Source: Epiperipatus broadwayi (lineage: Eukaryota; Onychophora; Udeonychophora; Euonychophora; Peripatidae). Taken from it: a stretch of DNA of 64,000 bases. A model generated the notes under the pieces. It had not been told where the DNA came from and ran no database searches. It saw nothing but the letters and a program-made list of their open reading frames with translations. The stretch lies in contig JAQFVV010012498.1 in assembly GCA_028023455.1 (NCBI GenBank), positions 494,001 to 558,000 on the forward strand, written 5' to 3'. The position numbers and the translations under genes are program-made. Shown piece by piece: positions 11,875-26,387 of this stretch; the first letter of the stretch is position 1; every line of letters begins with the position of its first letter.

Positions 11875-11882
11875 CATTATGC

Positions 11883-14800
11883 ATATTCAATTTCTTGACT
11901 TTTTTTTTTTTTTCAAAATTTGCTATATATCCAGAATACACACCCATTGAAAAATTCTTAAATACAATAGCTTGGAAGCATTATTTTTAAACAAACAGAA
12001 TAAATTAAGACTAGAAATATCAGCTTTTATTATCTATATTTTAGATCTTAAAAAATTAGACAATATAAATTACAAAACTATTATCTGTATATAGAATATG
12101 GCAAACAGACAAATTATTATAATTTTATTTATTTATTTTTATTCTAGACTACATTAACAAAAAAGTGGGGGGAGGGGCAGAAATAATTCTCTCATGTATA
12201 GAAAATATTGCTTCACAATTGTCAGTTGCTGAAGTTAAATATTAACTATCCTTCAGTCCCTCAATTAATTACAGAGGTGTATTAGATTAATAATTTCAAA
12301 CAAAGATCAGCAGGGTATAGCAGTTAACCAATAAATTCAAGAGATAGGCAAACTTCTGTAAATTAGTGACAAAAGTGCCACCCAAAAAATATATATATAA
12401 ATTCCATGGAATGCATTTTTTAATGTAAAGATTATGCATCAACTTAGTTGTTTTTAAAAAATGGCATATAATTGGAACATTTATTTTATAGTAAACTACC
12501 TATAAGGCCTGATTTTTTTTACAATCTATATATACAGATATTAACAAATGCCCTTTTGACATAAAGTAGTTAGATGAAATTCAAATTACTGATTGACATT
12601 TTTAATACGAAAACTAATTTTTCTCATCACCTTTAAGAAAATCTACTTCTTAATCATGCGATCATTCTGCAATAACAAAATTGTATAAACTAATAAACAA
12701 TTATGATTATAAAACTTGCTTACAACATTTAGATTAATTGTAAAATTTGCTTACAACATTTAGTTCAAAATCTCAAAATCATATGCAAAACAATAAAAAA
12801 CATATACTATGTATTTGATATATTGTATCATTTTATAAAATCATACACAATGGCAAAAGTTATAGATTCTTATACTAAATATATACATACAGACACATTG
12901 TTTCTCTATTATTATGATTACTATTTTTTTAAAAAAAAAAAGTACAAGAAATAGCTGGAAAATGTTATAAAAAGCATTTTAAAATATATAAATTAGTACA
13001 AACTGCAAACAAACTTGTTAATTCTGTTATTTTTTCAATTTCATTTTTATTAGCAAACTAATTATTTTCATCAATAAATAAAATATATATATATAAATAC
13101 AGTATACATACAAGGGCTTTTTTTTTTAATTTAATATCTGTCATTACCCAATATTATTTATAGAAAATGATCATAAATGGATCAATGCTGAGAATATTAG
13201 CAATTTGATCATTCTCTGTCCTTAATATAAATCAATTACATAATTTATAAATATTTATTATTGCTCTAAGCCTTGAATTACTATCTGCAGCTTTAATACT
13301 ATTATTAATTTGATATAGTGGTAGACATATACTCATAATTCAATGATTCACCCCAATGTATAACAATAAATATCATTAAGAAAGTTATAAAACAAACTAA
13401 TGCTCAAACCAAGTATTAAAACTCCTCTACGCATCAAATCTGTTTCATGGCTGATGAAACTTAGCAGATGAAATGCAGAAAAGCTTAGAAATTAAGTCAA
13501 GACAAACACTAAGAATTTAAAATGCACTAGATATTTTACATTGTATATCATGGTAAACCGTAAAAAAAAAACAGATTTTTATCTTTTGTAATATAATAGA
13601 AGGGATTTTTAAAAAATGACTAAATCTTCCTAAAAATATTGTCTAGAAATAAATCAAAAGATTCATATCAGAAAATTTCCCAAAATAGATTTAAGGGATC
13701 CTATTCCCAACTAGCAAATAGCCAGTTGAATTACTAAATTTTACTATTAATTATCATTATTCAAAGCAAATAAACTCTTGAATTTATTATTAAACTTTTG
13801 TTGTCGTTTCCTTTATTTAACACCAAAAATTATTCAGCTATCAATTGACTGGTTGGTCCTGGATTTATTACTATGGGAAATAATTTTTTTTTAAACCTTT
13901 CATTTATAAGCGTAAATTGAAATTAAAGCACATTTGACACTGAAATTAAACTATGCTGTGGAGAAAGTATAATACCAAGTAAAACCAAAATACAAACCTA
14001 TGGTTAATCCAATTATTAAAACTTTAATTTTTACATGTACATGCATCTATTAACATCACACTTTATAAATTGAGATGCTAAAATAAATTACAGCAAATTA
14101 TCACTGATGATAAAATATTACTGCTTGGAAATAATCCTCTATTGTCTAGTTGCCTCATCATGTTTTTGGGTAACATGCATACATAATTGTATCACAGTTT
14201 AGATTGCTTTCAAAAATAATATTTGTTTATTCTCATGAAGCTGCTTAAAATTTTTTAAACATTTCTGAACTTCACTTATAGTGCAAACTAGTTTAATATA
14301 TGTGTGTGTTTTAAGTTCTCTGTTTAAAAAGCAGGTAAAGATAATTAGTAATAGGCTTATTTATCAAGCAATGATGTTTGATAATCACCAATAGAAGTTT
14401 ATTGTTATTTATGATATTCTTAGCACATTTTAGCAACTCAGTGTTTTACAGTTTTATAATAAACTTTAATGAATTTTTCCCCCTGCTAAGAAGCATAAAG
14501 TCAAAGAAATAAAAATGGACATGTAATGTAAATCAAAACAAATTTGATCAGAAATAGAATTTTTACATTCAGCTAATAACAGTGAAACAACTATAATAAT
14601 AACATGAAAGCTAAAACCTCCACAGTTGCACCTTAAAAGTGCTTATGTGAAAGCCAATCAGATGTAATAATGACTACACACACATAGAACTTTCAATTCA
14701 AAGACAAATACGAGAAAAAGATAAAACCCACCTACTTCTCTACTTAAATTTATATATAAATAAGCCAGACTCAAGCATCCTGAACTAAGAGCATGAAGTT

Positions 14801-17800
14801 TAAAACACTTTCACATTTAATTCACTAAATATTATATATAAATAAATGTGAAATCTTTCGATTTACTATTAAGCAATTTTCAAATCTAATGAAATGAAAC
14901 AACTATAATAAGATACACTGCAGCTGTTTAATTTTTGAATTACAAGTGATAGGTATGGTCATCATGCTAAATATATTCAACTTGGTTCCCACCCATAAAT
15001 CCCAGTAACCTTCCAATTATTGATTGGCAAATAATTATTCTTAGTTATAAGATAAATAACAAGGCAGATAAAAAAAAAAAAAAGAATCATAAAATCTTCC
15101 CCAATAGACAACTGGTTAGTTTTATGAACAATGTCTTCTCTTTCATTATTTTGTAAAAAGATTTCTATCCTACAGACATCGCAATATATATACATTTTTC
15201 TTTTCTTTTTTTTAAAATAAAAATGAAAACAGTATTTATTATATTAGACTTTTTTTGGGAAGCTATTGATAAATCATTATTTAGCTATTTTTAGAGAGGT
15301 TTTACAATCCTGTCTAATTTTGAATGCTAATGATAGTAATTTCCTTTGGAACAAATCAGAATGTTGCAAGAGAAAAATACAAGTGAGATCCAAACAAAGA
15401 ATGAAATGAGGTCTAATGAAATAAAAGAGGGGAATAAAAAATAAGTGACATCTTGTTTCTAAATATGACTCATTCAGAAATGAATATTAAGGACAGCAAG
15501 CTTTATTTATCTATTGCTGAATGTATGTAAAGTCAATAAAATTTGCATAACATCTATGGTATCTAAAGATGATCCATTAGATTACGCAATCTTATAACTT
15601 TATACAGATAAAAAGTTTTATTTATAGTCTTAAGTGACAGCATTCTATAGACTACATTAATTAAAACGCATAATTAAAATCCCATTTCCCAACATACATT
15701 CACATGAAATCCCTAATCTTTACAGAAAAAAAATTGTATAACAATGTGAGGAAACCCACTAAATATATGCTTATATGGAGTCAATGAAAAGTATATCCTG
15801 AATTTTTTATTTTGAACTTGAAATTCACTATGGTAAGGCTGCAAATATAGTTCAATTTAACTGTAACCCTCACGGCTGTTCAAAAATACAGTGTCATTAT
15901 GATGATTACATTAATAAACATTTTTAAAAAAATATCCTTATATAATAAATCAGCATAAACAAATAATCCTTATATGCTTTGGATTTATTATATCTGTGTA
16001 AAGAGGAGAAAAAAAAAATTATTAAATGTCCTACTATTAATGCAAGAGATGAGTATATGTATATAATTTAAGGAGTTTTTTATTCAAATTGTTAAAAACC
16101 ACATATTTGCTTTAGTTTGTAAAAATCTTGTCATTTCTTTCACAAAGCAATGACTGAAAAATTCTCCAGGAATACCTAGTATTCTTGGCATGGTTTGCTA
16201 ACATAGTAAACATGTTTGAAAACAGAAAATTGACAAATTTAAAATGATAAAAGAAATTAAGCATTGCAGCAAATAATTTTTAAAAAATCAACAACAAAAA
16301 AAGAATTTCTAACAAAACAAAATATTTGTGAAATGAATATTTAAAATATGTTTTGACATTTCTTTGCAAATTTTATATAAGTAAATTAAATATTAATATT
16401 ACTAACATAAGTATATAAAATAATTGTATATCTGTGTATATACTGATAATAGAATCTTATGAAGAATATCTTTGTTTAAAAATGGAAATAGATAAAAAGG
16501 AGAAAAAAATCTTTAAAAAAGAGAATAGCTAGTGTGTAAAAAACAGTAAAAGACAAAAAGATGTATGAAATTTATATGATAAAAGATAAGTAAGTGGCAT
16601 TCAAAATAAATCTGTATTAAGGGACGTAGATATTGGAGGAAAAGGATGTCTAAAAATGAAATGGAGTAGTCAACTAGTGAAATTTCCAGGAAAAGACTGG
16701 GAAAAAAAAGTCAGAAACTATAACACAGAAAAAAAAAAGGATGTCTTTCATCACACAGTGGATGAAAACAACAGCAAATTGATGGTTCATAGACACAAAC
16801 ACAGCTACATTTTAATACTAATGAAAAATTTGTTTTCACCTAAAGTAGTTGTGATATCAAATAATAAATTCATGTATGAAATAGATATGCAGCTCTTGTT
16901 TAGTTTTTTGTAATACTCTATCAAAGATGCTCTGATAAATTATAAAATATCTTTTTAAAATATTGATTAACCAAGCAAATGTAATTTTACAAGCATGTTT
17001 AAGTTTCCAGAATATTGAGGGAAAAAACAGCATACCAATAAATATGTAAAAATGTTGATTTTAGCTATGGTCCATTTGGAATTATTTTTTGCCATATATT
17101 ATCTTTCAAAATAATTTTCATGAATACTATCAAGATATATGAAGTATAAATATAGTTATTAAATTAACAATTCTGTGATTTTTTATTTTTAAAAATTATA
17201 TTTTTTTTTAATAAAATAGACTATGCAAATAAATTTGCCCATTACAAAAACCAATCCATATATAACAATCATTAATAAGAGCTCTCAAGTTATATAATAG
17301 TAACAAGCTACACCTGTGTGTGTTCAATATTTATGCCATCCAAAACCAATTTTTTTAAGAAAACTTTTTTTTTAAATAAAATTATAAAATTTTCTCTTAA
17401 CAAGATTTTCATTTAGACTATTAAACTTTTTTACTTAATAATTTCATGTAAATTTATATTATATTCATTATTAGTCAATATATTTTTTTGCAATTTATAA
17501 TTATATTTAATACATATTGTTATTACTTTTCATTTTAAAAAATCATCAAGATTGTAATAGAAGATTAAAAATTTTAATTTAAGAAGTTGCTTTTCTTATT
17601 TGGAATGATAATTTTAATTGATGTTCAATGAAAGAAGTTGCTGGAATTAATGGGATTTCTTGAGATATACTTTATTTTATAAATTTTAATTTGAAAAATG
17701 ATTGTACACTTATATATATATGTATAGCTATTGATATAAATAATTTCTATCCTAATATATGATTAGTAATAATTATTATTGGATTTATCTAAAATGGATA

Positions 17801-18360
17801 GACTCAAAGATGTGAATCCAGGAAGTTTATAACACATATATAGTTCAAACTGCAGTTATGTTAAGAAAATGTATAAGATAGTCAGTCTAGAAATATGTAA
17901 GGTATATTATTTTTCTACACATCATATGTGTTACTTTGAAATTTAAATGAATCTTAGTCCTCTTATCAAAATACTTTATGGTAATTACATCAGATTCTTT
18001 GTTGGATGGATGTCAATTAGTTCTTTTACAATGTCAAATAATATTTTAAATATACTTTGAACTTCTTTGCCAATTCCAATCTTTCTTGTATTGCCTTAAT
18101 TGTTGTGCTGGATATAGCAGAAAACAAAATTTAAAATGTGTTATAATTTGCAATACATTCATTTATATTCTGACAATCATATAGTTCCAAAATTAGATTT
18201 TGTATTCACAAAGATTATATTATTTGTCCTGCTTCAGTCAGTGCATGTTTAAAATTTTTATCAATCATAATTTTGCAAAATATGTCTATAATCTCTATTA
18301 CAAATTTTATATTTAATTATGAATTTTATAATATTTTATATATTTTATTAATTGATATAC
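11883..18360. other. 6.5 kb of AT-rich DNA without recognised genes or transposons
   Basis: Read in all frames by eye. Only short open frames at 14977-15195 and 16656-16913, without family resemblance or splice support, plus homopolymer A/T runs and short TA microsatellites. Presumed intron or intergenic DNA. Old, unrecognisable repeats may be hidden here. Confidence 0.5.
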
Positions 18361-18616
18361 TAAAGGTATGTTGCACAATGGTTAGTGCATTTGCTTGTTG
18401 TGCCTACGATTCAGGAATCAAATCTTGAAATTTTTTTTCCAGGTAACAAATAAGCTTAGGATTTTTCTTTGAAGTAACTAGTCCATAATTAATCCAGCTA
18501 TCATCCAGAATGGGTCAGTAAATGAATTATATAACTATTGGTTAAAAATCTCACTTTAATTCAGATTGTACAGATGAATGTTGATGTGCTGCTGTACAAA
18601 TAAGCAAAACAATAAA
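18361..18616 (+). mobile_element. tRNA-derived SINE (degenerate)
   Basis: The head carries a Pol III-like A box (TTGCACAATGG, about 18373-18383, followed by TTAGTGCA) and a B-box-like GGAATCAAATC (about 18415). The spacing is that of a tRNA. The body then contains CATCCAGAATGGGTCAGTAA and ends in GCTGCTGTACAAATAAGC plus an A-rich tail (about 18590-18616). Such non-autonomous retroposons are mobilised by LINE proteins. No clear target duplication was found, so the boundaries are approximate. Confidence 0.6.
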
Positions 18617-19974
18617 TATAATGTGGCTTTTATTAATTCAGAATGCAATACCACTATCCTATGAGCAACAAATCTCATGGTTTCCTTTATATCATTTTAT
18701 TATATTTTATAATAATTTTACTTTTGTGCCAAAATTTTTTGCTCTATTTCTTAACTTACACATTAATTTCTACAAGAGTGCTACAAATATAACCTATTTG
18801 TATCTTAAGAAATTGTATTGCCTTTATGTAACTCTTCTATCTAATATCCAGATAGTACAAACTTCAAGATGTTTTTTGTTACAATGTTCATCTTTGATTA
18901 AAGGCTAAGAAATTTACAACTTCTGAGTTAAATTTTTGTATTTAATGATATATAAGAAATTCTAACAGGATAACTAAAAACTAAACTTATAAGTGTTTCA
19001 CAATCAGGATATTTGTTTTAATTAAATTTAACATATTCAATGTCAAATTTTGATTAAACAAATAATGTAATAATTGATATGTGGATTTTTTTTTTTTTAA
19101 ACTTTATAATATAATAAAATTATTTTTTTAAGACAATGTAGTCAGCCTTTTATTTATTGCATGTTAAGGTTGGGGGGAAAATCTTTTTTTTTTTTTGATC
19201 CCAATTATTTTGGTTTGAACTTTTTTTTATTTATTTAAATCAATTTTTTTCTTCATTAATGTTTTAATGACAGAATTAAATGCTGCTTATTATATTAATA
19301 TCATGAAATATTATTTTATGTTATAAGAAAGCTTGACAACTATACTTTTCTGCTTTCTAACATTAATAATCCAAAATGATTAAGCTTTGATATGATTTAT
19401 ATCTTTCAATAAACTTTACTGTTTGTTATTTCCATTAAATCTAAAATATAAGTAGACAAAACATAGTAAAATATACAAAATGCACTTAGAGGTAGACGAA
19501 ATTGAATATTAAGCATTATTCCTATTTTTTACATAAAATTAAAGTGGCCTAAATAGAAGTACTAAAGCAAATTTTCAGAGTAACACACATGAAAAAAGTT
19601 AAGCTCAGCAATGACATTAAACACAATATTTGAATTAAAACAAAAGAAAAATTATTTCTATATTAGCTGAAAACACTGAAACAGTCTGAAATTGTTCAAT
19701 AACAATAATACATTAGAATTAACTTTTTCAATTGCATTTTATTCCTTACACCATTCATAAACTGGTATTTATGTCACCCCAAATTCATTGAAAAATGATT
19801 CATGTCCTGGTAAATTGCCTGGAATTTTACTATTAATGGTAGTAGAACACTTGATTCATAGTGTAATTATCCTTGTGGATTTCAGAAAATTAGGCTATCA
19901 TAAATACAAATTGAGATAGAATTAATGAATAAACAAAATAACAGGTAAAAAAAGACTTGAAAATATATATATTA
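18617..19974. other. Non-coding AT-rich DNA
   Basis: Nothing supportable. A 95-codon open frame at 18621-18908 is low-complexity and resembles no family. Confidence 0.45.
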
Positions 19975-20175
19975 TCCTTTCTCACTGAATTTAATATGTA
20001 AACATAATCAACTTAATAGACAACTATATATTTTAATCATATATTTATTTTCATCTAATCAACTTTCTGTCAAGATGCTATGTTAATTCAATATGTTGAT
20101 TAGATGAAAATAAGTATATGATTAAAATATATAGTTGATTATGTTTACATATTCAATTCAGTAAGAAAGTATATA
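19975..20175. repeat. Long hairpin (inverted repeat), MITE-like foldback
   Basis: Arm 1 (19975-20062) and arm 2 (20096-20175) are near-perfect reverse complements around a 33-base loop. For example, TTTTCATCTAATCAA in arm 1 answers TTGATTAGATGAAAA in arm 2. Arm 1 has a roughly 13-base insertion where arm 2 reads GTTGATTATG. There is no coding capacity. A foldback MITE or a recent inverted duplication is likely. Confidence 0.85.
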
Positions 20176-23100
20176 GAAAGACACATAATGGTTTTAAAAG
20201 GAATAACCATCAAGTGAAATATATTATCCTATATATTATTTTAATGTCTTCTGGATTTAGTCATATTTAGTGACAAAAGTAAATTTAATTTAAGTAGCCT
20301 ACTTTATAAAATCATAAAGAATTTATAGGTGAATTTATATATTGCAAATCTTTAATCTTTTTTTTTTTACACCCATACATTTTCGAACATAACAAAAGCC
20401 AGTGTCTTTCTCATTGCAAATAAAAACAGATACATTCCAAAGAGATTTACTAATCTCAAATGTAAAACTTACAATAAATCTTTCTAAACGTTGCAAATGG
20501 ATTTTGTAGCTTTTGTAAAACTTTCTTTTCTCTCTTTTATTTATATTGATTTTCAAATTCTTTCCCCTTCTTTACTTCACACTCTTGTCTTTTAATCCAA
20601 TTTATCCACAAACTCATTAATCATTATATGTGATTTGCCTTGACAATTTCCCTGACCTAAACAGAACACATCCACTGAACAAGGTCAGTTTAGTACAATA
20701 TAATTTATTATTTTGAATTATGAAGTTCATTCATTTTTGAGTTACTATTTGTGCATGCTGCAGGTATCAAATAAATAAATACACTAAAATAAATATCTTT
20801 TTTTTTTCTTAATAATTTTGTATATAAACTCTCTTCCCTTGCATCATTAAAATAACTAATAAAGTTTAATTTATATGTACAAATTCAATTTGAGAACCAT
20901 TGATATAAAAGAAAGCCCTTGGTAGTCCAATATAAATAAATAAAAAGTAAATGAGCATTTGAAAATTTTAGCATAAGAAATGTTTAATTAATTGTAAAGT
21001 TTTATCTTTGAAAAACTATTTTTGTGTGTAGATAGGAGTATTATCACTATTATGTTCTTTTATTTTTCTAAATGATTTTTCATTCAGTAAATTTGATCTC
21101 AACTCATACATTCCTTGCACTTGGCTCTAAGTTCATTACTAATATTATTTTTTAATTCATCAAAAAAGAGTCAGACTAAATATTTCTACGTTCCATTCAT
21201 ATCATTGCAATAATTCAGTCCAATCAAATGATAAAGAACACAGGTAACAAAGGTACTGATGTACTCGGGTACTTACATTTGATTTTCTCTGTTTCTTTAA
21301 AACACTGCATCTATATCATGAAATAATTCTATAATAATTAGGTGATAAATTTAAGATTCAATGGACTTTATGTATCTAAAATTCTAGATATGTAAATAGT
21401 TAAAAAAAATACCAACAAACAAACAAAAGCATCTAGAAAATTATAGACATTATTATTATTATTATTTTAATGTCAAAAATTGTATTTATATATCTGGATT
21501 CAAACCATTCCATTCCTCTTTAATAAATCTTCACTCCATATTAGTGAACTTTACATGTTCTTTTACTGATATTATATTTCCAATTTGGAAAGCTTAATTA
21601 TCTTCATTCGAACAATAAAAAAAAATATAACATTAATAAACCCATTTTGTAAAGACCAATAGAGAGAAAAATATATTGATTTATTAATATGCTTATGGAA
21701 ATTGACAACTTTTTTTCATCACTTGCTAATAATATATATTTGCTAATATAAATTACAAAGTGTGGAATTAATAAAATTGAAACATGAAGTAGCAATAGTG
21801 TTCATAATAAAATACAATAAATAACTCAAATATAGAGTAGATATTTTTAAAAAAAGGTTGAAATTAATAATGTAACACAAGACTTGCAAAAATAAAACAA
21901 AGCAATTTGAAGTGACTAGGTTATAAATGCATTCATAAAATCAAAGAGTTCTTACAAATATATAGACTTTTTCTTGGCAATAGACCTATTTAACTTCAAA
22001 TATTAATTCTGATATTTGCAATTCATTTTTGTTATTATATGCCAATGACTAAAAGACCTTTATAAGGATTAATAGTTATATTTAAATATAGGCTATTTCA
22101 ATACAGATATTTATGGATTTGGCGAACCATTTAAAAAAAAAAAAAAGTAAAATAAAATGATGACAATCTGCAACTATTAAAATTTATTTTTTGAAATTAT
22201 TTATAACAATTCTGATTTAAAATGTGGGACATTCAAGATTTAAAGATAAATTTCTTTAGCAAATCCCAGATAAAATGAACTACTGTTTCCTATATAGAAC
22301 ACAAAAAAGCACAAGATGATCAATGATTATGAGAATGAATTTCCATTAGATATAGCAACCTTTATTCTCCAAAAAAGCAGATGTAAAAGGTATCAGATCT
22401 TATATTATAAGCAGCCTATTTAAATTTTAAGTCTTCCTAAAATAAATAGTTAAATCAAATGAAAGGTATTGACCATTTAAAAAATTTTGAACATGGTGTC
22501 ATCTTTACACATCTTATATTTTGATTCAAATGTCTTTCAGTATAATAAAATTTAATGTAAAAAGAAATTAATTAACATATGTCAGTTGTTAAATCACAAA
22601 TTCGGAAAACTAAACCTATCATTCATATATATAATATAAATATTTGAATTAGCTAAGGTATGCTGAAAACATGATTTTCTTCTGAAAATAATTCAAAATA
22701 TGAAAATGATCTAATATTTCTACTAGGTAAAATAAAATAAAAATCAATGATGTTTTATAGAAAATAAACCTATTAATGCAAACATGATGCCAACTGGATT
22801 CAAAGCAAAGAAATCCTTTTAAGATCATTTGCTAAGTCATCTAAAACCAATTATGCCTGAAGAGGACTCAAGTACTAAAAGTGGCTGTGAAAAGGAAAGA
22901 TAAGACTACATTATGGGACAAATAGATTTAGATGGGAGAGAGTTAAACTATAGTATATGAAACATACCCATCTTCACCAGAAGAACTGCAGAAAATGAAA
23001 ATGACAATGAATGATGAAATACAGGAACAGGATAGACATATTATTAAAAAGTATTAGAGGATTCAGATCATAGCTAAATAATAGCAAATCAAGTTAAATT

Positions 23101-24049
23101 AAAAAAAGTTCAATCCAAAAAAACAAATGCACAAATAATAATAAGTAGGTCAGTGCTTAGGCAAAAAAATTAAAAACATAATTTTTTTTAAAAAAGCACA
23201 CATTCAAAAAAATCATTACTGAAGTTAAACTCAAAAAAAGAAAGAAAAAGAAAACATTAGAACTGGTGAGGAAGAGTGCATTTCAGAATGAGTGCAACAA
23301 TGTAAAAAAAAAAGTATTATAGTAATGCAAATTTAGAGAAGTATGTAAGATATTAATAAAAATATATATTTTAATATTTATTTATTTTTAAAAAAAGCAA
23401 AACAATTATTGATGACTTAAGACCTGTTATAAGCAATATATATAAATGAAGACACTGACTCAAATACATTTACTATATTATATTTTTAAAAGCAGCATGA
23501 AACAATAAATCCATCATACTAAAAGGTAAAAAAGCTGATTTTCAAGAAAACATTATTTATACAAAGGAATTAAAAATAATATTACAATAGCATTAAAATT
23601 TAGAAATTTCTTTTAGAAATCACTGAAACAAATTACACAGGATTAAAATGTAATATAAGCAATAAAAGAAGCATAAATGATTTGAAAAATTATATCAGGT
23701 TATGAAAACCATTTAACCCTAAAAAAATTTTTCATTTTCATGACACTATTGTTTGTCATACATATTAATCCATTAATAATCTTGTAGAAGGCTACAGAAT
23801 TGTTTTTTTAAATTTACATGCACTCCCATGAACTGAAATATCAGGCTCATAAGAGTAAATCCTGATTTAAGCATGGTCATCTAAGCTACATTTATTGGCA
23901 AGTGAGTGTATGTAAATTTAATATATCAATCCAATAGCACATATGTGAAGATTCATTTCCTTCCACATGATTTATATATATATTGCTAAATTATTTATTT
24001 ACATAATCCATTGATAATTAAAATTAAGTTTCATGATATTTATCTAATT
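20176..24049. other. Non-coding AT-rich DNA
   Basis: No gene recognised. A stretch at about 22975-23040 translates as PEELQKMKMTMNDEIQEQDR on the plus strand and may be a fragment of an old retroelement protein, but it is too short to assign. An (ATT)n run lies near 21450-21467. Confidence 0.4.
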
Positions 24050-24079
24050 CATTTGGGGGGGGGGGGTTAAAGCATACCT

Positions 24080-24890
24080 TCCTTATTTTTTCAATCTTAT
24101 CAAATTTATAAACAGTTTTGGACTTATTAAAATAATTCCAACTAAAAACCAAGACATTATAAACAATTTAATAAAGAAGCAGCTTGTCAACTGGCAACAA
24201 GTAAAAATATCACTATCTGAATTTCAGACATCATCCAATAATTTTTTAGGCATTCAATTATATTTATCAAAAATAGGAAATAACAAATATTTAAATTCTA
24301 TTATTATACATAAAATTCAGACTTTCTATGGCTATACTAATAACCCAAACCAAAATATTCAATGCAATTGTGTTGGAAATACTAATATTTTATGGACCAT
24401 TGTTGACTTTATATAATATATATGAGCTAATAACATATCCTTTATCAATAACAGTAACATAGTTTTCATTAAACGAAGGAGTTCTTAATGTAATATTACT
24501 TAGAGTGAGGGTTTATATCAATATAATAAAATGTCAGAACTTCAATTGTTCTATATTACAAATAAAAATTTCTAAAGAGAAACACTTCTGTGATTTAAAA
24601 AATGATCATAAAATGAACAAAATTAGATCATTATCTACAATTTAATTATAACAATAAAAAAGAAAGCTTGGATTAATATATCTACAATCAAAAGCACAAA
24701 AAAATTTCAAAAAATATGTTTCACAATCATATTTGAAAATCTACTTTGAATTTGTTGCATGATATAATTCCAACAAAAGTATTCTTAAACAAAAAATGAA
24801 TCTGAATTTATATGTTTTATGTGAAATATTAAAGAGATAACATTCCAACATTTGTTGCAAAAAAAACTTCACATTTAACTGAAATGAAAC
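24080..24890 (+). mobile_element. L1/Tx1-like LINE relic (end of reverse transcriptase and C-terminal region)
   Basis: Plus-strand translation reads LIKFINSFGLIKI (24095), NFLGIQLYLSKIGNNKYLNS (about 24235-24300), KIFNAIVLEILIFYGPLLTL (about 24353), SLNEGVLNV (about 24468), then QSYLKIYFEF and PTKVFLNKKMNLN (24725-24805). The blocks are collinear with the better preserved copy on the minus strand at 27236-28500 (LGIPLY, RVFNAITMGILNYY, NKGGLNLIDL, APQSYIRFTF, PTKALLNSRLHMN). Several frameshifts make it non-functional. The N-terminal part is absent. Confidence 0.65.
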
Positions 24891-25307
24891 TCTTCCAGCA
24901 CCTTCTAAGGCCTTAAAAGAACCAAACAGGTCAAATTCTTAAGGATCATTGTATATATTCTTATCATTACAGCTGCCATTATTGTGATTATTCATGTATA
25001 TAAACATGGATTGGCTGCTCACCAATATGCACTAGGCAGCATAGTGAGTTTATTAGTTTTTTTATCACGGAGTTTAAGACAAAGAAACATTATAAACTGT
25101 CTCAATTGTCCAATAGTTCTTAACTGAAACAACAGTTGAGTTTTCTGAAGGCAGAACAAATATGTGTGTGAATGAATGAATGATTTATTTTTTTTAATTA
25201 AAAATTTACAATCATAATAGAGAAAATAAAATTTTTCCTTCTTCCTAGGAGTCTGTAATGTTGGTAGCTGAAGGTGAAGTGAGCTAAGAATCCTCAATTG
25301 CAGACCC

Positions 25308-25535
25308 ATGCTTCATTCAGTGATGAGCTTTGATTTTGTTATCTACAACTGCAGATCAATTTCAAGTGAAGATAGATTGCATGAATTGAAAAAAATATTG
25401 TCTAATATTAAATTCAATGTAGTTGGACTTTATAAGATTAGAAAAAGTGGAGATGTCTTTCAAAAACTAGATAGAAAAATAACTATAACATTTCTTGTGA
25501 ATTTTTGTGACTTCCTATTCATTGTTACTAGCTAA
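25308..25535 (+). pseudogene. RTE-type LINE endonuclease fragment (N-terminal)
   Basis: The frame reads FVIYNCRSISSEDRLHELKK, then IKFNVVGLYKIRKSGDVF. This matches the start of the apurinic-type endonuclease of RTE-like LINEs (general form TYNxRSLSSxxRLxELExEL...IKWDIIGLxExRRxGE). The glutamate expected in the LCETR-type motif is replaced (LYKIR), so the site would be dead even if the rest were present. The frame stops at 25535 and no reverse transcriptase follows. The ~300 bases upstream may be its 5' untranslated region. Confidence 0.65.
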
Positions 25536-26387
25536 AAAAAAACATTCTCTGTATAGTGTAAGTAAACTATTACTAGAAATTTGTATTAAAATAATTATTA
25601 AGAATAATACTTTTAATTTTCATCTTTAAAAATAAATAACCCTTGTATATATATATACACGCAACAACATGCATGAGAGAAAAAAAGCATTACTAGCTAA
25701 TGTTCAAAAGCTGAAACACACACCAACTTACCGAATATAGGCTTGGGCTGTTCCAAAACTATAAATATGTAAAATATTACATTCAATATAAAAATAAATA
25801 CATTGAACACACACAGACATATATATTATCATAAAAGTTAAAATTATCTTTTTAAAAAAACTAAGGCAAACAATCATTAAATCAGAAAAAAAAGTAGACA
25901 TCCAGTAAACTTCATTCATAAATTAGATGTGTCTTACAATTTGCATTCAAATTATGAAATTGTATATTATTCTTAACTATTTTTTGTTGTTTAAAAATTT
26001 CAAACTATAAATCAAACTTTTTATTCTCACTATAAATATGGTAATTCATTTCTACTACAAACTGATATAAATGAAGATGAGAATCTTAGAAAATCAGAAA
26101 TAAATATCCTATAATTTTATTTTGATTGATTGTTGGCTTTAATTTTCATACAGTATACTTTTAAGAAAAAGGACATACTAAAAAATGTTGTGTGCAATAT
26201 TTAACCTTGTGTAATTATTGTATATATATAATCATTCTGTAAATCTAGTCTCATAAGAAAATGATAATTATAATTTCTGTTGAAAGTAAAACAACATGTA
26301 ATATTAAAACAAAGCAAACAGTTCAAAATATATGTGTGTTGTTTGTTTGAGCTATCTGTATAAATGAGTGACACTAGAAAAACATCC
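25536..26387. other. Non-coding DNA, nothing recognised
   Basis: AT-rich with a short TA run at about 25650. No gene supported. Confidence 0.45.

Noticed and set aside
13451-13480. CTGATGA followed by GATGAAA as a second hammerhead
   Set aside because: The segment between the two motifs cannot form stem II and no stem I or cleavage triplet is placed correctly.
24055-24067. G run (and C runs at 28936, 32887, 42127, 43144) as quadruplex or regulatory sites
   Set aside because: Single homopolymer runs cannot supply four separate G tracts and are probably replication slippage.
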